From NCBI RefSeq assembly GCF_001267405.1, contig NZ_CP012369.1:646001-710000 (forward strand): a stretch of DNA of 64,000 nucleotides, written 5' to 3'. This document shows, piece after piece, positions 35,603-44,231 of this stretch. The notes beneath the pieces are model-generated. The model saw only the letters and a program-made list of their open reading frames with translations, searched no databases and was not told where the DNA came from. The position numbers and the translations under genes were made by a program. The stretch is from Moorella thermoacetica (GTDB lineage: Bacteria > Bacillota > DSM-521 > Neomoorellales > Neomoorellaceae). Numbering within the stretch: position 1 is the stretch's first letter; the number at the start of each line of letters is the position of its first letter.

Positions 35603-35836
35603 GTGCTGGTCCTCACCCGGCGGGTAAATGAAGCCATTATCATCGACAACCGCATCAAAATCACCGTCGTCGCCATTGAGGACGATAAAATCCGTCTGGG
35701 CATAGACGCCCCGCCGGAGGTGCCCATCGTTCGCGAGGAGCTCCTGGCTGCTGTTGCGAACGCAAACAAAGTCGCCGCCCGGACGCCAGCTGTAGCGGTG
35801 GGTAATTTACCTCTAAAAGCACCGCAGCCTAAATAG
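35603..35836 (+). CDS. csrA: Carbon storage regulator CsrA
   Basis: 77 residues starting MLVLTRRVNEAIIIDNRIKI, followed by IRLGIDAPPEVPIVREEL. The GTG at 35603 gives the standard CsrA N-terminus and has GGGGAG 9 bases upstream; the TTG at 35594 would sit on the SD. CsrA represses translation by binding GGA hairpins, classically in the flagellin leader. A matching hairpin lies before the flagellin gene here. The C-terminal ~20 residues form an Ala/Pro-rich tail beyond the core. Confidence 0.96.
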   Translation: MLVLTRRVNEAIIIDNRIKITVVAIEDDKIRLGIDAPPEVPIVREELLAAVANANKVAARTPAVAVGNLPLKAPQPK

Positions 35837-36244
35837 CCATGAAAATGAAAGCTTTAATAACGGATTATTCATGGTACGCTACAAAGGTTTAGTTAGAGAT
35901 GATGCCAGCACCATTCCTGGCCCGCTGCCGTGGCCCTTAAAACGCGCCTATGAGCCCGATTTAAACCTTATAGCCAGGGAGTACTTGCACCATCGGTGGT
36001 GATTCTAACCATGAACCTTGAGAATAAAGTAAGCAGCCAAGCTACCGGATTAGTCACCAGCACCCAGACAATAGGGAGCAAAATTTATTAAAACGCTTTT
36101 TTATCTTGAAAGAAAATCTTACTTTAACCCCTCCAGACTTGCTGCAAAATGTCGATATAAATCATTAAAAGTAAATAGAAGTGAAGAAATAATATATAAG
36201 GCACTCGAAATGACTTAATATGGATTAAAGGAAGGTATATTCCA
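35837..36244. other. Gene-poor stretch before the glycosylation island
   Basis: It contains one doubtful 43-codon frame (35871-36002, plus strand; starts MVRYKGLVRDDASTIP) with no clear SD and no recognised family. The second half is AT-rich. A weak sigma-28-like element lies at 36132-36158. Nothing else is supported. Confidence 0.4.
36132..36158 (+). promoter_or_regulatory. Weak sigma-28-like promoter before the Leg operon
   Basis: TCCA-N15-GTCGATAT. The -10 part differs by one base from consensus and spacing is exact, but the -35 part is poor. It lies 87 bases before the first glycosylation gene. Confidence 0.3.
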
Positions 36245-37216
36245 TTGCACATTTTAGTAACCGGAGCCGGCGGTTTCATCGGCTCGCATCTTACGGAAAA
36301 GCTTGTCAGAGAGGGACATAAGGTACGGGCCTTTGTCCATTATAATTCCCGCAATACATGGGGGTGGCTGGAGGAGAGTGAAGTCAAAGACGATATTGAA
36401 GTCTTTACCGGTGATATCCGTGATTATGACAGTGTCAGAGCTTCATTACGGGGAATAGAAGTAGTATTCCACCTGGCGGCCTTGATAGGTATTCCCTATT
36501 CTTATGTAACGCCGGTTGCTTATATAAAGACAAATGTTGAAGGTACGTACAATATTTGTCAGGCCGCAAGGGAAGAAGGCCTGAGAAGGGTGGTTCATAC
36601 ATCTACCTCGGAAGTTTATGGAACGGCACGGTATGTACCTATTGATGAAAATCACCCTCTCCAGGCCCAGTCACCCTATGCTGCCAGCAAGATTGGCGCC
36701 GATCAGCTGGCCCTGAGTTTTTACCGGTCTTTTGATTTACCGGTAACTATAATCAGGCCCTTTAACACCTACGGGCCACGCCAGTCAGCCCGGGCCGTTA
36801 TCCCTACGATTATCACCCAGCTGTTAAGTGGCCGGGAGGAGATCCGGCTGGGCAATTTGGCACCGACGCGGGACTTTAACTTTGTTGAAGACACAGTGAA
36901 CGGCTTTATCACGGCAGGTCTTTCCCCTCATACAGTGGGCGAAGTAGTTAACATTGGGAGCGGCCGGGAAATAAGTATCGGCGAGCTGGTTGAGCTGATA
37001 GGACAATTGATCGGGATAAAGGTGAAAGTCCGGGTGGATGCGGAACGTTACCGCCCTGAAGCGAGCGAAGTAGAGCGTTTATGCTGTGATAACCGCAAAG
37101 CGAACCGGCTGGCAGGCTGGCGACCAGAATACTCCTTAAGTCAAGGACTGGCAATAACAATCGAGTGGTTTAAAAATCACCTGGCTTTATATAAAGCCGG
37201 GCAATATAACGTATAA
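36245..37216 (+). CDS. legB: NAD-dependent nucleotide-sugar 4,6-dehydratase, LegB type
   Basis: A 323-residue extended SDR. It has GAGGFIGSHL (NAD binding), TSTSEVYGTARYVPIDE, and YAASKIGADQ with the catalytic YxxxK. It most resembles dehydratases of legionaminic-acid clusters, which form a 4-keto-6-deoxy-GlcNAc nucleotide. The TTG start has AAGGAAGG 8 bases upstream. It heads a run of nonulosonate genes up to 44.2 kb. Pathway-level assignment depends on the neighbours. Confidence 0.85.
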   Translation: MHILVTGAGGFIGSHLTEKLVREGHKVRAFVHYNSRNTWGWLEESEVKDDIEVFTGDIRDYDSVRASLRGIEVVFHLAALIGIPYSYVTPVAYIKTNVEGTYNICQAAREEGLRRVVHTSTSEVYGTARYVPIDENHPLQAQSPYAASKIGADQLALSFYRSFDLPVTIIRPFNTYGPRQSARAVIPTIITQLLSGREEIRLGNLAPTRDFNFVEDTVNGFITAGLSPHTVGEVVNIGSGREISIGELVELIGQLIGIKVKVRVDAERYRPEASEVERLCCDNRKANRLAGWRPEYSLSQGLAITIEWFKNHLALYKAGQYNV

Positions 37217-37231
37217 GGCGGCGCCTTATTG

Positions 37232-38338
37232 ATGCAGGAAATTAAGATACCGTTGGACTGGCCTAATATCAGTGAGTTAGAGCGTGATTATATCTTAAAA
37301 GCTTTAGCAAGCGGCTATGTCTCTTCAGCAGGACCGCTGGTAAGGGAGTTTGAGCAGCGATTTGCCGCTTATTTAGGTATCAGACACGCAGTAGCGGTGG
37401 TAAACGGCACGGCCGGCCTGCACCTGGCCTTGAAATTATTGGGGATCGGACCTGGGGACGAAGTTATTGTGCCCGCCCTTACCTTCATTGCCACGGTAAA
37501 TCCGGTCGTATACGCTGGGGCCAGGCCGGTAGTGGTCGACGTTGATCCCTGGACGTGGAACATCGATCCTGCCGCGATAGAAAAAACCATTACCAAGCAT
37601 ACACGAGCGATTATACCGGTTCACCTCTACGGCAACCCGGCCGATATGGATGCCATCCTGGGATTGGCCCGGGAGTACGGGCTGTACGTCATCGAAGATG
37701 CAACCGAAGCTTTAGGTTCAACTTACAAAGGAAAGAAAGCAGGTACCTTCGGGCATATAGGCGTTTTTAGCTTCAACGGCAATAAAATTATCACTACCGG
37801 CGGCGGGGGGATGCTGGTAACAGAGGACCCGGAACTGGCTCGCAGAGCCAGAATCCTGGTCAACCAGGGCAGGGAACCTGGGGAAACCGAGTATGAGCAT
37901 AAGGAGATAGGCTTCAATTACCGGTTGACCAACCTCCAGGCGGCCCTGGGCCTGGCGCAGCTGGAACGCCTGCCGGAATTTTTGGCGACTAAAAGGCGCA
38001 ATGCGGCGATTTATCGCCGGGATCTATATAATGTTTCAGGAATTAGCTGGCAACAAGAATTACCTGGGGCAGAGAGCAATTGGTGGTTATTCTCAATTTT
38101 AGTTGACAAGAAAAAGTATGGCTTGGATAAGCTAGAGCTTATGCAATACCTGAGGAAAGAGGGTATCCAGATCAGGCCGTTATTTAAGCCTCTTAACTGG
38201 CAGCAGTGCTATAGAGCATACAATTTTAATCATTGCCCAATAGCAGAAGCATTATATATGTCAGGGTTAAACTTACCCAGTGCTAGTTCTTTAAGAGAGA
38301 AAGATATAATGTATGTAATAAGGAGTATAAAAATATGA
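37232..38338 (+). CDS. legC: PLP-dependent aminotransferase, LegC type (DegT/DnrJ/EryC1)
   Basis: A 368-residue protein with VVNGTAGLHLAL, EDATEALGSTYKGKKAG and the lysine-containing FSFNGNKIITTGGGGM. It should aminate the 4-keto sugar made by LegB. ATG 37232 is preferred to TTG 37229. Base composition becomes AT-rich in the last third and stays so through the next three genes. Overlaps the following ATG (ATGA). Confidence 0.88.
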   Translation: MQEIKIPLDWPNISELERDYILKALASGYVSSAGPLVREFEQRFAAYLGIRHAVAVVNGTAGLHLALKLLGIGPGDEVIVPALTFIATVNPVVYAGARPVVVDVDPWTWNIDPAAIEKTITKHTRAIIPVHLYGNPADMDAILGLAREYGLYVIEDATEALGSTYKGKKAGTFGHIGVFSFNGNKIITTGGGGMLVTEDPELARRARILVNQGREPGETEYEHKEIGFNYRLTNLQAALGLAQLERLPEFLATKRRNAAIYRRDLYNVSGISWQQELPGAESNWWLFSILVDKKKYGLDKLELMQYLRKEGIQIRPLFKPLNWQQCYRAYNFNHCPIAEALYMSGLNLPSASSLREKDIMYVIRSIKI

Positions 38339-39315
38339 ATATCTTATTTACATCGGCAGGTCGTAGAGTTGAATTGATAAAATTATTTCAGGAAGTACAA
38401 GAAGTAGATCGAGTTATAGCAGTAGATATAGGCAATACTGCTCCAACTCTATATTGCGCAGACAAAGGTTTTGTTATCCCCAAAGAAGGTTCCGATAATT
38501 ATCTTGATGTACTGCTGGAAATATGCCGTAAATATAATATACACATGATTATACCGCTCTTTGATTTGGAGCTTCCTTTTCTTTCAAAACTGAAGGAAAC
38601 TTTTCATAAAGAAGGAGTTGTTGTTTTAATCTCCTCACCTCACGTAATCGAAATTTGTTTAGATAAACTTCAAACTGCAAAATTTTTTAATGAACACCAG
38701 ATACCTACTCCTTTAACATATACACCAGAAGATTTTTTATCAAGGGACATACAAGGTTTCGATGGTCAATTTATTGTTAAACCCCGTTTTGGATCTTCCG
38801 GTAAAGGTGTAAACAAATGTAATACCAAAGAAGAAATTAATTATTTTATAAGACAAAATGAGACATATATTATTCAAGAATTTATTAGGGGTTATGAAGT
38901 TACCCTAGATGTTTTATGTGATTTTAAAGGTAATTGCATTTCGATCGTTCCGCGAAAACGTCTTAAAGTACGTGGAGGAGAAGTAGAAAGAGCAGTAACT
39001 ATTGAAGCACCAAATCTTTTAAAAATAACCCAGGAAATTGTCTCTAAATTAAACGCAGTAGGGCCTATAAACATTCAATGCTTTATTACTGAACAAGGAC
39101 CTGTTTTTACAGAGATTAACCCAAGATTTGGTGGCGGATACCCCCTTTCCTATCATGCTGGTGCGGATTTTCCTAAAATGATTGTTAAAATGGCCTTAGG
39201 AGAAAAGATTGCTCCACGAATTGGAATTTATAGGAGAAATTTATATATGCTAAGATATGATACGGCAATTTATAAAGGAGAGGATGAATTGATTGATCAA
39301 AGTTGCTATCTTTGA
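38335..39315 (+). CDS. ATP-grasp family ligase in the nonulosonate operon
   Basis: A 326-residue CarB-like ATP-grasp protein. The N-terminal Rossmann-like part is MNILFTSAGRRVELIKLF. ATP-binding strands are FIVKPRFGSSGKGVNKCN and IIQEFIRGYEVTLDV, with the metal site FTEINPRFGGGYPLS. Such enzymes join a carboxylate to an amine through an acyl phosphate. It lies exactly between the LegC and LegG genes, where an N-acyltransferase (LegH) would be expected; none is present. A role in acylating the amino sugar is a hypothesis. AT-rich. It overlaps the next gene by 23 bases. Confidence 0.85.
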   Translation: MNILFTSAGRRVELIKLFQEVQEVDRVIAVDIGNTAPTLYCADKGFVIPKEGSDNYLDVLLEICRKYNIHMIIPLFDLELPFLSKLKETFHKEGVVVLISSPHVIEICLDKLQTAKFFNEHQIPTPLTYTPEDFLSRDIQGFDGQFIVKPRFGSSGKGVNKCNTKEEINYFIRQNETYIIQEFIRGYEVTLDVLCDFKGNCISIVPRKRLKVRGGEVERAVTIEAPNLLKITQEIVSKLNAVGPINIQCFITEQGPVFTEINPRFGGGYPLSYHAGADFPKMIVKMALGEKIAPRIGIYRRNLYMLRYDTAIYKGEDELIDQSCYL

Positions 39316-39964
39316 TTTAGATGATACCTTATATAATGAATTGGATTTTGTAAAAAGTGGTTATTTAGCTGTTGCGCGAGAAATTTCACGATACGTTGGA
39401 ATGAAAACAGAGGATATTTATCTCGACATATGGGCGTTATATTATGAGAACAAGGAGTTTGTTTTTGATCGTTTATTAAAACTTTATGGTATAAACAATC
39501 AATACAGCCCTGAAATGCTATTACATTTATATAGAAATCATAAATCTAATATTAAGCTTTTCAGAGATGCCCAGTACATCATTAAAGTTTTAAAAAACAA
39601 GGGTATATCTTTGGCGATAATTACGGATGGTAATTATGTGAGTCAAGAGAATAAGATAAGGAGCCTAAACCTAGCAAGCTATTTTGATTTAATCGTTTAT
39701 ACTGATAAATTTGGGAAAGAATATTGGAAGCCACATCCACGAGCTTATAAATTAGTTCTCGATTACTTTAAAGTAAAATCCTACGAAGCCTGCTACATTG
39801 GTGACAACCCGATAAAGGATTTTATTGCTCCCAATAAACTTGGGATGCAAACATACCAGATTATTAGGAGTAGTGGACTATATTCAAAGTTTACGCCGCC
39901 TAACGAAGGCAAACCTAATAAAGTCATATATTCTCTTGAGGAATTAGAGGAGTTAATACTATAA
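39293..39964 (+). CDS. HAD-family hydrolase coupled to the ATP-grasp ligase
   Basis: A 223-residue protein. HAD motif I is VAIFDLDDTLYNE. Motif II is AIITDGNY. Motif III/IV is in KPHPRAY and CYIGDNPIKDFIAPNKLG. The TTG start lies inside the ATP-grasp gene with AAAGGAGAGG 8 bases upstream, so the two are probably co-translated. Substrate unknown; it may dephosphorylate a sugar intermediate. Strongly AT-rich. Confidence 0.85.
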   Translation: MIKVAIFDLDDTLYNELDFVKSGYLAVAREISRYVGMKTEDIYLDIWALYYENKEFVFDRLLKLYGINNQYSPEMLLHLYRNHKSNIKLFRDAQYIIKVLKNKGISLAIITDGNYVSQENKIRSLNLASYFDLIVYTDKFGKEYWKPHPRAYKLVLDYFKVKSYEACYIGDNPIKDFIAPNKLGMQTYQIIRSSGLYSKFTPPNEGKPNKVIYSLEELEELIL

Positions 39965-39994
39965 GATGTGTGCATTCCGGAGGATAATTTTATA

Positions 39995-41197
39995 ATGAGA
40001 AAAATCATGGCTTTTACAGCCACAAGGGCCGAATATGGTTTGCTTAAACCAATTTTAAGAGGTATCAAACAGTCACCCAAACTAGAATTGTCTTTGGTCG
40101 TAGCTGGAGAGCATTTAGTGCAGTGGAAAGGTAATACCATAAATGAAATTAAAAGAGATGGATTTAATATAAGTGAAATAATTAATAGTTCTTTGGCTTC
40201 AGACAGAACAGAAGCCATTATTAAATCAGTTGGACTGACTACGATTTTACTTTCTGATACCATAAGAAAAGTGGAACCCGATTTTTTATTGTTATTAGGT
40301 GATAGATATGAGCTATTTGCTCCTGCTATAGCAGCCCTGATCCAAAGAATTCCCATAGCTCATATCGCCGGCGGGGAAACGACCTATGGAGTTTTAGATG
40401 AGCAAGTAAGACATGCAATTACTAAAATGGCCCATCTTCATTTCCCAACCACTTGGGAATACGGCTGGCGTATACGACAAATGGGTGAGGAAGCATGGCG
40501 CATTCATGTTGTAGGATCACCTGGTATAGAAAATATTAATAATTGCGATTATATGCTGCCGAATGAGTTGGAAGAGGACTTCGGTATTAATCTTGAAAAA
40601 CCAATTATCCTGGTCACTTATCATCCTGAAACTCTAGAAAAAGGATACCAGGCACCAAAGGACATAGAACAATTGGTTAGGGCCTTAAAACATTTTTCCG
40701 GACACCAGCAGGTAATTACCTACCCCGGGACTGAGGTGGGCTATCAAAATATCATCGAAGCATGGCAGCAGTATGCCGCTGATAGACCTAACGTAATTTT
40801 GAAGAAAAGCTTGGGTTCCAGGGGCTATTTAGGAGTAATGCGCTTAGCGTCCGTAGTGGTAGGCAATTCCTCGAGTGGAATTATTGAAGCACCGAGTTTT
40901 CATGTTCCTACTGTAAACATCGGTGAACGACAAAAAGGAAGAATTAGGGCCGATAGTATAATAGATGTCCCTTGCGAAGAAAAAGAAATTGTTAAAGGGA
41001 TAAAAAAAGCCCTGGAAGATCGAGATTTTCGGCAAAGTTTAAAAGATGTCTTCAATCCTTATGATCCTTATGGAGACAGCAACGCTAGTGGCAGGATTGT
41101 TAAGGTGCTAGAAGAAATACCCATTAACCGTAAGCTTTTAGAAAAACGACTGGACTTTCCTTCACCTGAAGAAAAGAGGAATTACCATGTTCAATAG
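39995..41197 (+). CDS. legG: UDP-GlcNAc 2-epimerase (hydrolysing), NeuC/LegG type
   Basis: A 400-residue protein with FTATRAEYGLLKPIL, LLLGDRYELFAPAIAALI, HIAGGETTYGVLDEQVRHAI and the C-terminal VVGNSSSGIIEAP, typical of hydrolysing NeuC/LegG/PseG-like epimerases. It would release the 2,4-diamino-trideoxy-mannose that LegI condenses with PEP. ATG 39995 follows GGAGG by 9 bases. The stop overlaps the LegI start. Confidence 0.9.
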   Translation: MRKIMAFTATRAEYGLLKPILRGIKQSPKLELSLVVAGEHLVQWKGNTINEIKRDGFNISEIINSSLASDRTEAIIKSVGLTTILLSDTIRKVEPDFLLLLGDRYELFAPAIAALIQRIPIAHIAGGETTYGVLDEQVRHAITKMAHLHFPTTWEYGWRIRQMGEEAWRIHVVGSPGIENINNCDYMLPNELEEDFGINLEKPIILVTYHPETLEKGYQAPKDIEQLVRALKHFSGHQQVITYPGTEVGYQNIIEAWQQYAADRPNVILKKSLGSRGYLGVMRLASVVVGNSSSGIIEAPSFHVPTVNIGERQKGRIRADSIIDVPCEEKEIVKGIKKALEDRDFRQSLKDVFNPYDPYGDSNASGRIVKVLEEIPINRKLLEKRLDFPSPEEKRNYHVQ

Positions 41198-42200
41198 GGT
41201 TTTCATCATTGCCGAAGCGGGCGTCAACCATAATGGCGATTTGCAGCTGGCCAGGAAACTGGTAGACGCGGCGGTAGAAGCGGGGGCAGACGCTGTAAAG
41301 TTTCAGACTTTCAAGGCCGAAGAAGTGGCCACCCCCGGCGCCGAGCGGGCCCAATATCAAAAAGATAATATGCCCGGAAAAGACGAAAGCCAGCTGGAGA
41401 TGATTAAACGGCTGGAATTGAGCTACGCCCAATTTCGGGAACTTTATGCTTATTGCCGGCAGAAGGGGATTATATTTCTTTCCTCTCCCTTCGATCAGGA
41501 AAGCATTGATTTTCTGGCCGAATTGGGAGTGCCTTATTTTAAAATCCCTTCTGGAGAAATAACCAACTATCCCTTCTTGCGTCGGATCGGCGGGAAAAAG
41601 CGGCCGGTTATCCTTTCTACCGGCATGGCGACCCTGGGTGAAGTGGAAGGTGCGTTGCGGGTTTTGCGGGAAGCCGGGGCGAGCGACATAACCCTGCTGC
41701 ACTGCACCACCAGCTACCCGGCTCCGCCGGAAGAGGTGAATTTAAGGGCCATGCTTACCATGAAGCATGCCTTTGCCCTACCGGTGGGCTATTCCGATCA
41801 CACCGAGGGCATCGCCGTACCCATTGCGGCAGCGGCCCTGGGGGCAGAAGTGATCGAGAAACACTTAACCGTGGACCGCAACCTTCCCGGCCCTGACCAC
41901 CGCGCCTCCCTGGAACCGGGAGAATTTAAAGAAATGGTCGTGGCCATCCGCCAGGTAGAAAAAAGCCTGGGGGACGGCATCAAACGGCCCGCGCCGGGCG
42001 AGCTGGCCGTCATGCCGGCGGCCAGGCGCAGCCTGGTGGCAGCCAGGGACATAGCCGCCGGGGAAATAATCACGGACTCCTGCCTGACCGCTAAAAGGCC
42101 GGGGACGGGCATCCCGCCGAATTTGTGGGATGTGGTGGTGGGCCGGCAGGCCCGCCGGGATATTGCCGCAGGTAGTATTTTAAGCTGGGATATGATTTGA
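41187..42200 (+). CDS. legI: Nonulosonic acid synthase, NeuB/LegI type
   Basis: A 337-residue NeuB-family protein: FIIAEAGVNHNGDLQLARKL, AVKFQTF, SSPFDQES, KIPSGEITNYP, and a C-terminal SAF (antifreeze-like) domain from ~275. It condenses PEP with an N-acylated mannosamine derivative. The neighbours point to legionaminic-type rather than sialic acid. GC-rich again, unlike the preceding three genes. Confidence 0.92.
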   Translation: MFNRVFIIAEAGVNHNGDLQLARKLVDAAVEAGADAVKFQTFKAEEVATPGAERAQYQKDNMPGKDESQLEMIKRLELSYAQFRELYAYCRQKGIIFLSSPFDQESIDFLAELGVPYFKIPSGEITNYPFLRRIGGKKRPVILSTGMATLGEVEGALRVLREAGASDITLLHCTTSYPAPPEEVNLRAMLTMKHAFALPVGYSDHTEGIAVPIAAAALGAEVIEKHLTVDRNLPGPDHRASLEPGEFKEMVVAIRQVEKSLGDGIKRPAPGELAVMPAARRSLVAARDIAAGEIITDSCLTAKRPGTGIPPNLWDVVVGRQARRDIAAGSILSWDMI

Positions 42201-42218
42201 AAGGACAAGGGATTAACC

Positions 42219-43283
42219 ATGGGCTGGCACGATGATAAACTCGGGGAAATCTGGGCCCTGCCCGGGGAGAGCCTGAAGCTGGCTCTGCCGCGGATGGACG
42301 GGGCCGGCCTGCAGGTACTTTTAGTAGGAGATACAGAAAGGCATCTCCTCGGCATCATCACTGACGGCGACATTCGCCGGGCGCTGCTGCGGGGCGAAAG
42401 TCTGGACGTCCCCGTCGGGCAGGTCATGCAGGCGCGGCCCAAGGTTCTGCCGGCCGGTGTGTCTTTAGATGCGGCGAGAAGGTTGATGTTGACCCATAAT
42501 ATTCGTCATATCCCTTTGGTAAATAACGAACACCAGGTAGTGGACCTGCTCCTATGGATAGATCTATTTGGGAGTAAGGTGGAGGCGAGGCCCGAACCGG
42601 TGGTGATTATGGCCGGCGGCAAGGGTACCCGGCTGGATCCTTTTACCAAGATTTTACCAAAACCGATGCTCCCCCTTGGCGATAAACCAATAGTAGAAGT
42701 TTTAATGGATAGATTTTATGACCAGGGATTTTCGCAGTTTATTCTTTCAGTGGGCTATAAAGCTGAAGTAGTAAAGTTATATTTTAACGATAGCAACGGC
42801 CGGCCGTACAAAGTAAATTTTGTCCAGGAAGAAGAACCCCTGGGGACTGCCGGTGCCCTGGGGCTCCTGCGGCAGCAGCTTCAGGGAACCTTCCTGGTGA
42901 CCAACTGCGACGTTATTATTGAGATGAATTATGGGGAATTGCTGCGTTACCATCATGAGAAAGGGAATGCCCTCACTATAGTGGGAGCCCTGCAGGATTT
43001 TACCATTCCATATGGCGTTTTGCGTACCGAGGCAGGGGAATTTCACCAGATAGAAGAGAAGCCTAGTTTCCATTTTCTGGTCAACATCGGCCTGTACGTG
43101 CTGGAACCCGAAGTTTTAGAGGGCCTTGATAATAGTTCTTTCATACATATGACGGATTTAATTATGGCCACCAAAGATAAAGGCCTGCGGGTGGGGGTAT
43201 ACCCCCACCATGGTCGCTGGTTCGACATCGGCCAGTGGGACGAGTACCGCCAGACCCTGCGGGCCTTTGAAGGCCTGATATAA
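42219..43283 (+). CDS. CBS-domain sugar-phosphate nucleotidyltransferase (PtmE-like)
   Basis: A 354-residue protein. Two CBS repeats (~25-120, with LLGIITDGDIRRALL and HNIRHIPLV) precede a nucleotidyltransferase domain (VVIMAGGKGTRLDPFTKILPKPMLP). Campylobacter PtmE, with the same layout, makes GDP-glucosamine for legionaminic acid. The same step is likely here; the nucleotide (G versus U) cannot be read from sequence. Confidence 0.87.
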   Translation: MGWHDDKLGEIWALPGESLKLALPRMDGAGLQVLLVGDTERHLLGIITDGDIRRALLRGESLDVPVGQVMQARPKVLPAGVSLDAARRLMLTHNIRHIPLVNNEHQVVDLLLWIDLFGSKVEARPEPVVIMAGGKGTRLDPFTKILPKPMLPLGDKPIVEVLMDRFYDQGFSQFILSVGYKAEVVKLYFNDSNGRPYKVNFVQEEEPLGTAGALGLLRQQLQGTFLVTNCDVIIEMNYGELLRYHHEKGNALTIVGALQDFTIPYGVLRTEAGEFHQIEEKPSFHFLVNIGLYVLEPEVLEGLDNSSFIHMTDLIMATKDKGLRVGVYPHHGRWFDIGQWDEYRQTLRAFEGLI

Positions 43284-43314
43284 GACAACTGCCGTTCGCC
43301 ATTGCGAATCGACC

Positions 43315-43340
43315 GGCCAATGTTTCTGAAAACATTGGCC
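43315..43340. repeat. Perfect hairpin in an odd 218-bp gap of the Leg operon
   Basis: GGCCAATGTTT-CTGA-AAACATTGGCC, an 11-bp perfect stem. The gap 43284-43501 is the largest in an otherwise packed operon. It has no T-run and no recognised gene; an open frame (from 43379) only extends the next gene upstream without an SD. Could be an attenuator or the scar of an insertion. Confidence 0.5.
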
Positions 43341-43501
43341 AGATCAAGTTCCAATTGACGCAGTGAATACGGGAGTCATTGAGTTCAGCTGGTATCCCGA
43401 GACAGTTCCAATTTGCAATTAAGTTCTCTCTCATGAGTGAAGACAGCCAGGTTCGAGGTCGTGTAGGCGTTCCGTGTGCGCAAGCGAAAGGGGAGAAACT
43501 C

Positions 43502-44203
43502 TTGTATCAAGGTAAAACCATCCTCGGTTTTATCCCCGCCCGGGCCGGTTCCAAAGGCGTGCCGGGGAAAAACCTCAGGCCCCTGGTGGGAAAGCCTTTG
43601 ATCGTCCACACCATCGAGACCGCGAGGGCAAGCGGCGTTTTCGACTGCTTGCTGGTTTCAACCGACGGGGATGAAATCGCCCGGGTGGCCAGAGAGGCGG
43701 GGGCAGAAGTGCCGTTCATGCGCCCGGCGAAACTGGCGACCGATACGTCCCGTGGAATCGATGTCCTGGCCCACGCCATGGCCTGGTGCGAAGAAAGCGG
43801 GCGCCTTTATGATTGGGTAATGGTCCTGCAGCCCACCAGCCCGTTACGTAATGTGGATGATATCCTGGGAGCCTGCCGGTTGATGCTGGAACGCAATGCT
43901 CGGGCCGTTGTTTCGGTTTGTGAGGTTGACCACCACCCTTGGTGGTGCAATACCCTCCCCGAAGATTTAAACATGGAAAACTTCATCCGGCCTGACGTTT
44001 TAGGTTTAAACCGGCAGGAGTTGCCTGTTTTTTACCGCTTGAACGGGGCGATATATCTGGGTGAATGGGAATTTTTAAAAAAAGGAAGTTCCTTTTATGG
44101 TCCGGGCACTTATGCCTATATCATGCCCCAAGAGCGGTCGGTGGATATTGATAGAGAAATGGATTTTGTTCTGGCGGATGTGTTGATGAGGGATATGAAA
44201 TGA
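43502..44203 (+). CDS. legF: CMP-nonulosonate cytidylyltransferase, NeuA/LegF type
   Basis: About 233 residues: ILGFIPARAGSKGVPGKNLR, TDGDEIARVAREAG, VMVLQPTSPLRNVDDI and the late DIDREMDFVLAD, all typical of NeuA. It activates the nonulosonic acid with CTP. The TTG at 43502 sits 6 bases after AAAGGGGAG and gives the usual NeuA N-terminus; the frame is open further upstream but without family residues. Confidence 0.9.
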   Translation: MYQGKTILGFIPARAGSKGVPGKNLRPLVGKPLIVHTIETARASGVFDCLLVSTDGDEIARVAREAGAEVPFMRPAKLATDTSRGIDVLAHAMAWCEESGRLYDWVMVLQPTSPLRNVDDILGACRLMLERNARAVVSVCEVDHHPWWCNTLPEDLNMENFIRPDVLGLNRQELPVFYRLNGAIYLGEWEFLKKGSSFYGPGTYAYIMPQERSVDIDREMDFVLADVLMRDMK

Positions 44204-44231
44204 GAATTACCGCTTTTTTGGAGGTATCATT

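Noticed and set aside
35871-36002. 43-codon frame downstream of csrA as a real gene
   Set aside because: No good SD, no hydrophobic or family pattern; kept only as a remark in the gene-poor stretch.
43379-43501. N-terminal extension of the NeuA-like protein
   Set aside because: The frame is open but has no SD and no family residues, whereas TTG 43502 has AAAGGGGAG upstream and gives the normal NeuA start.
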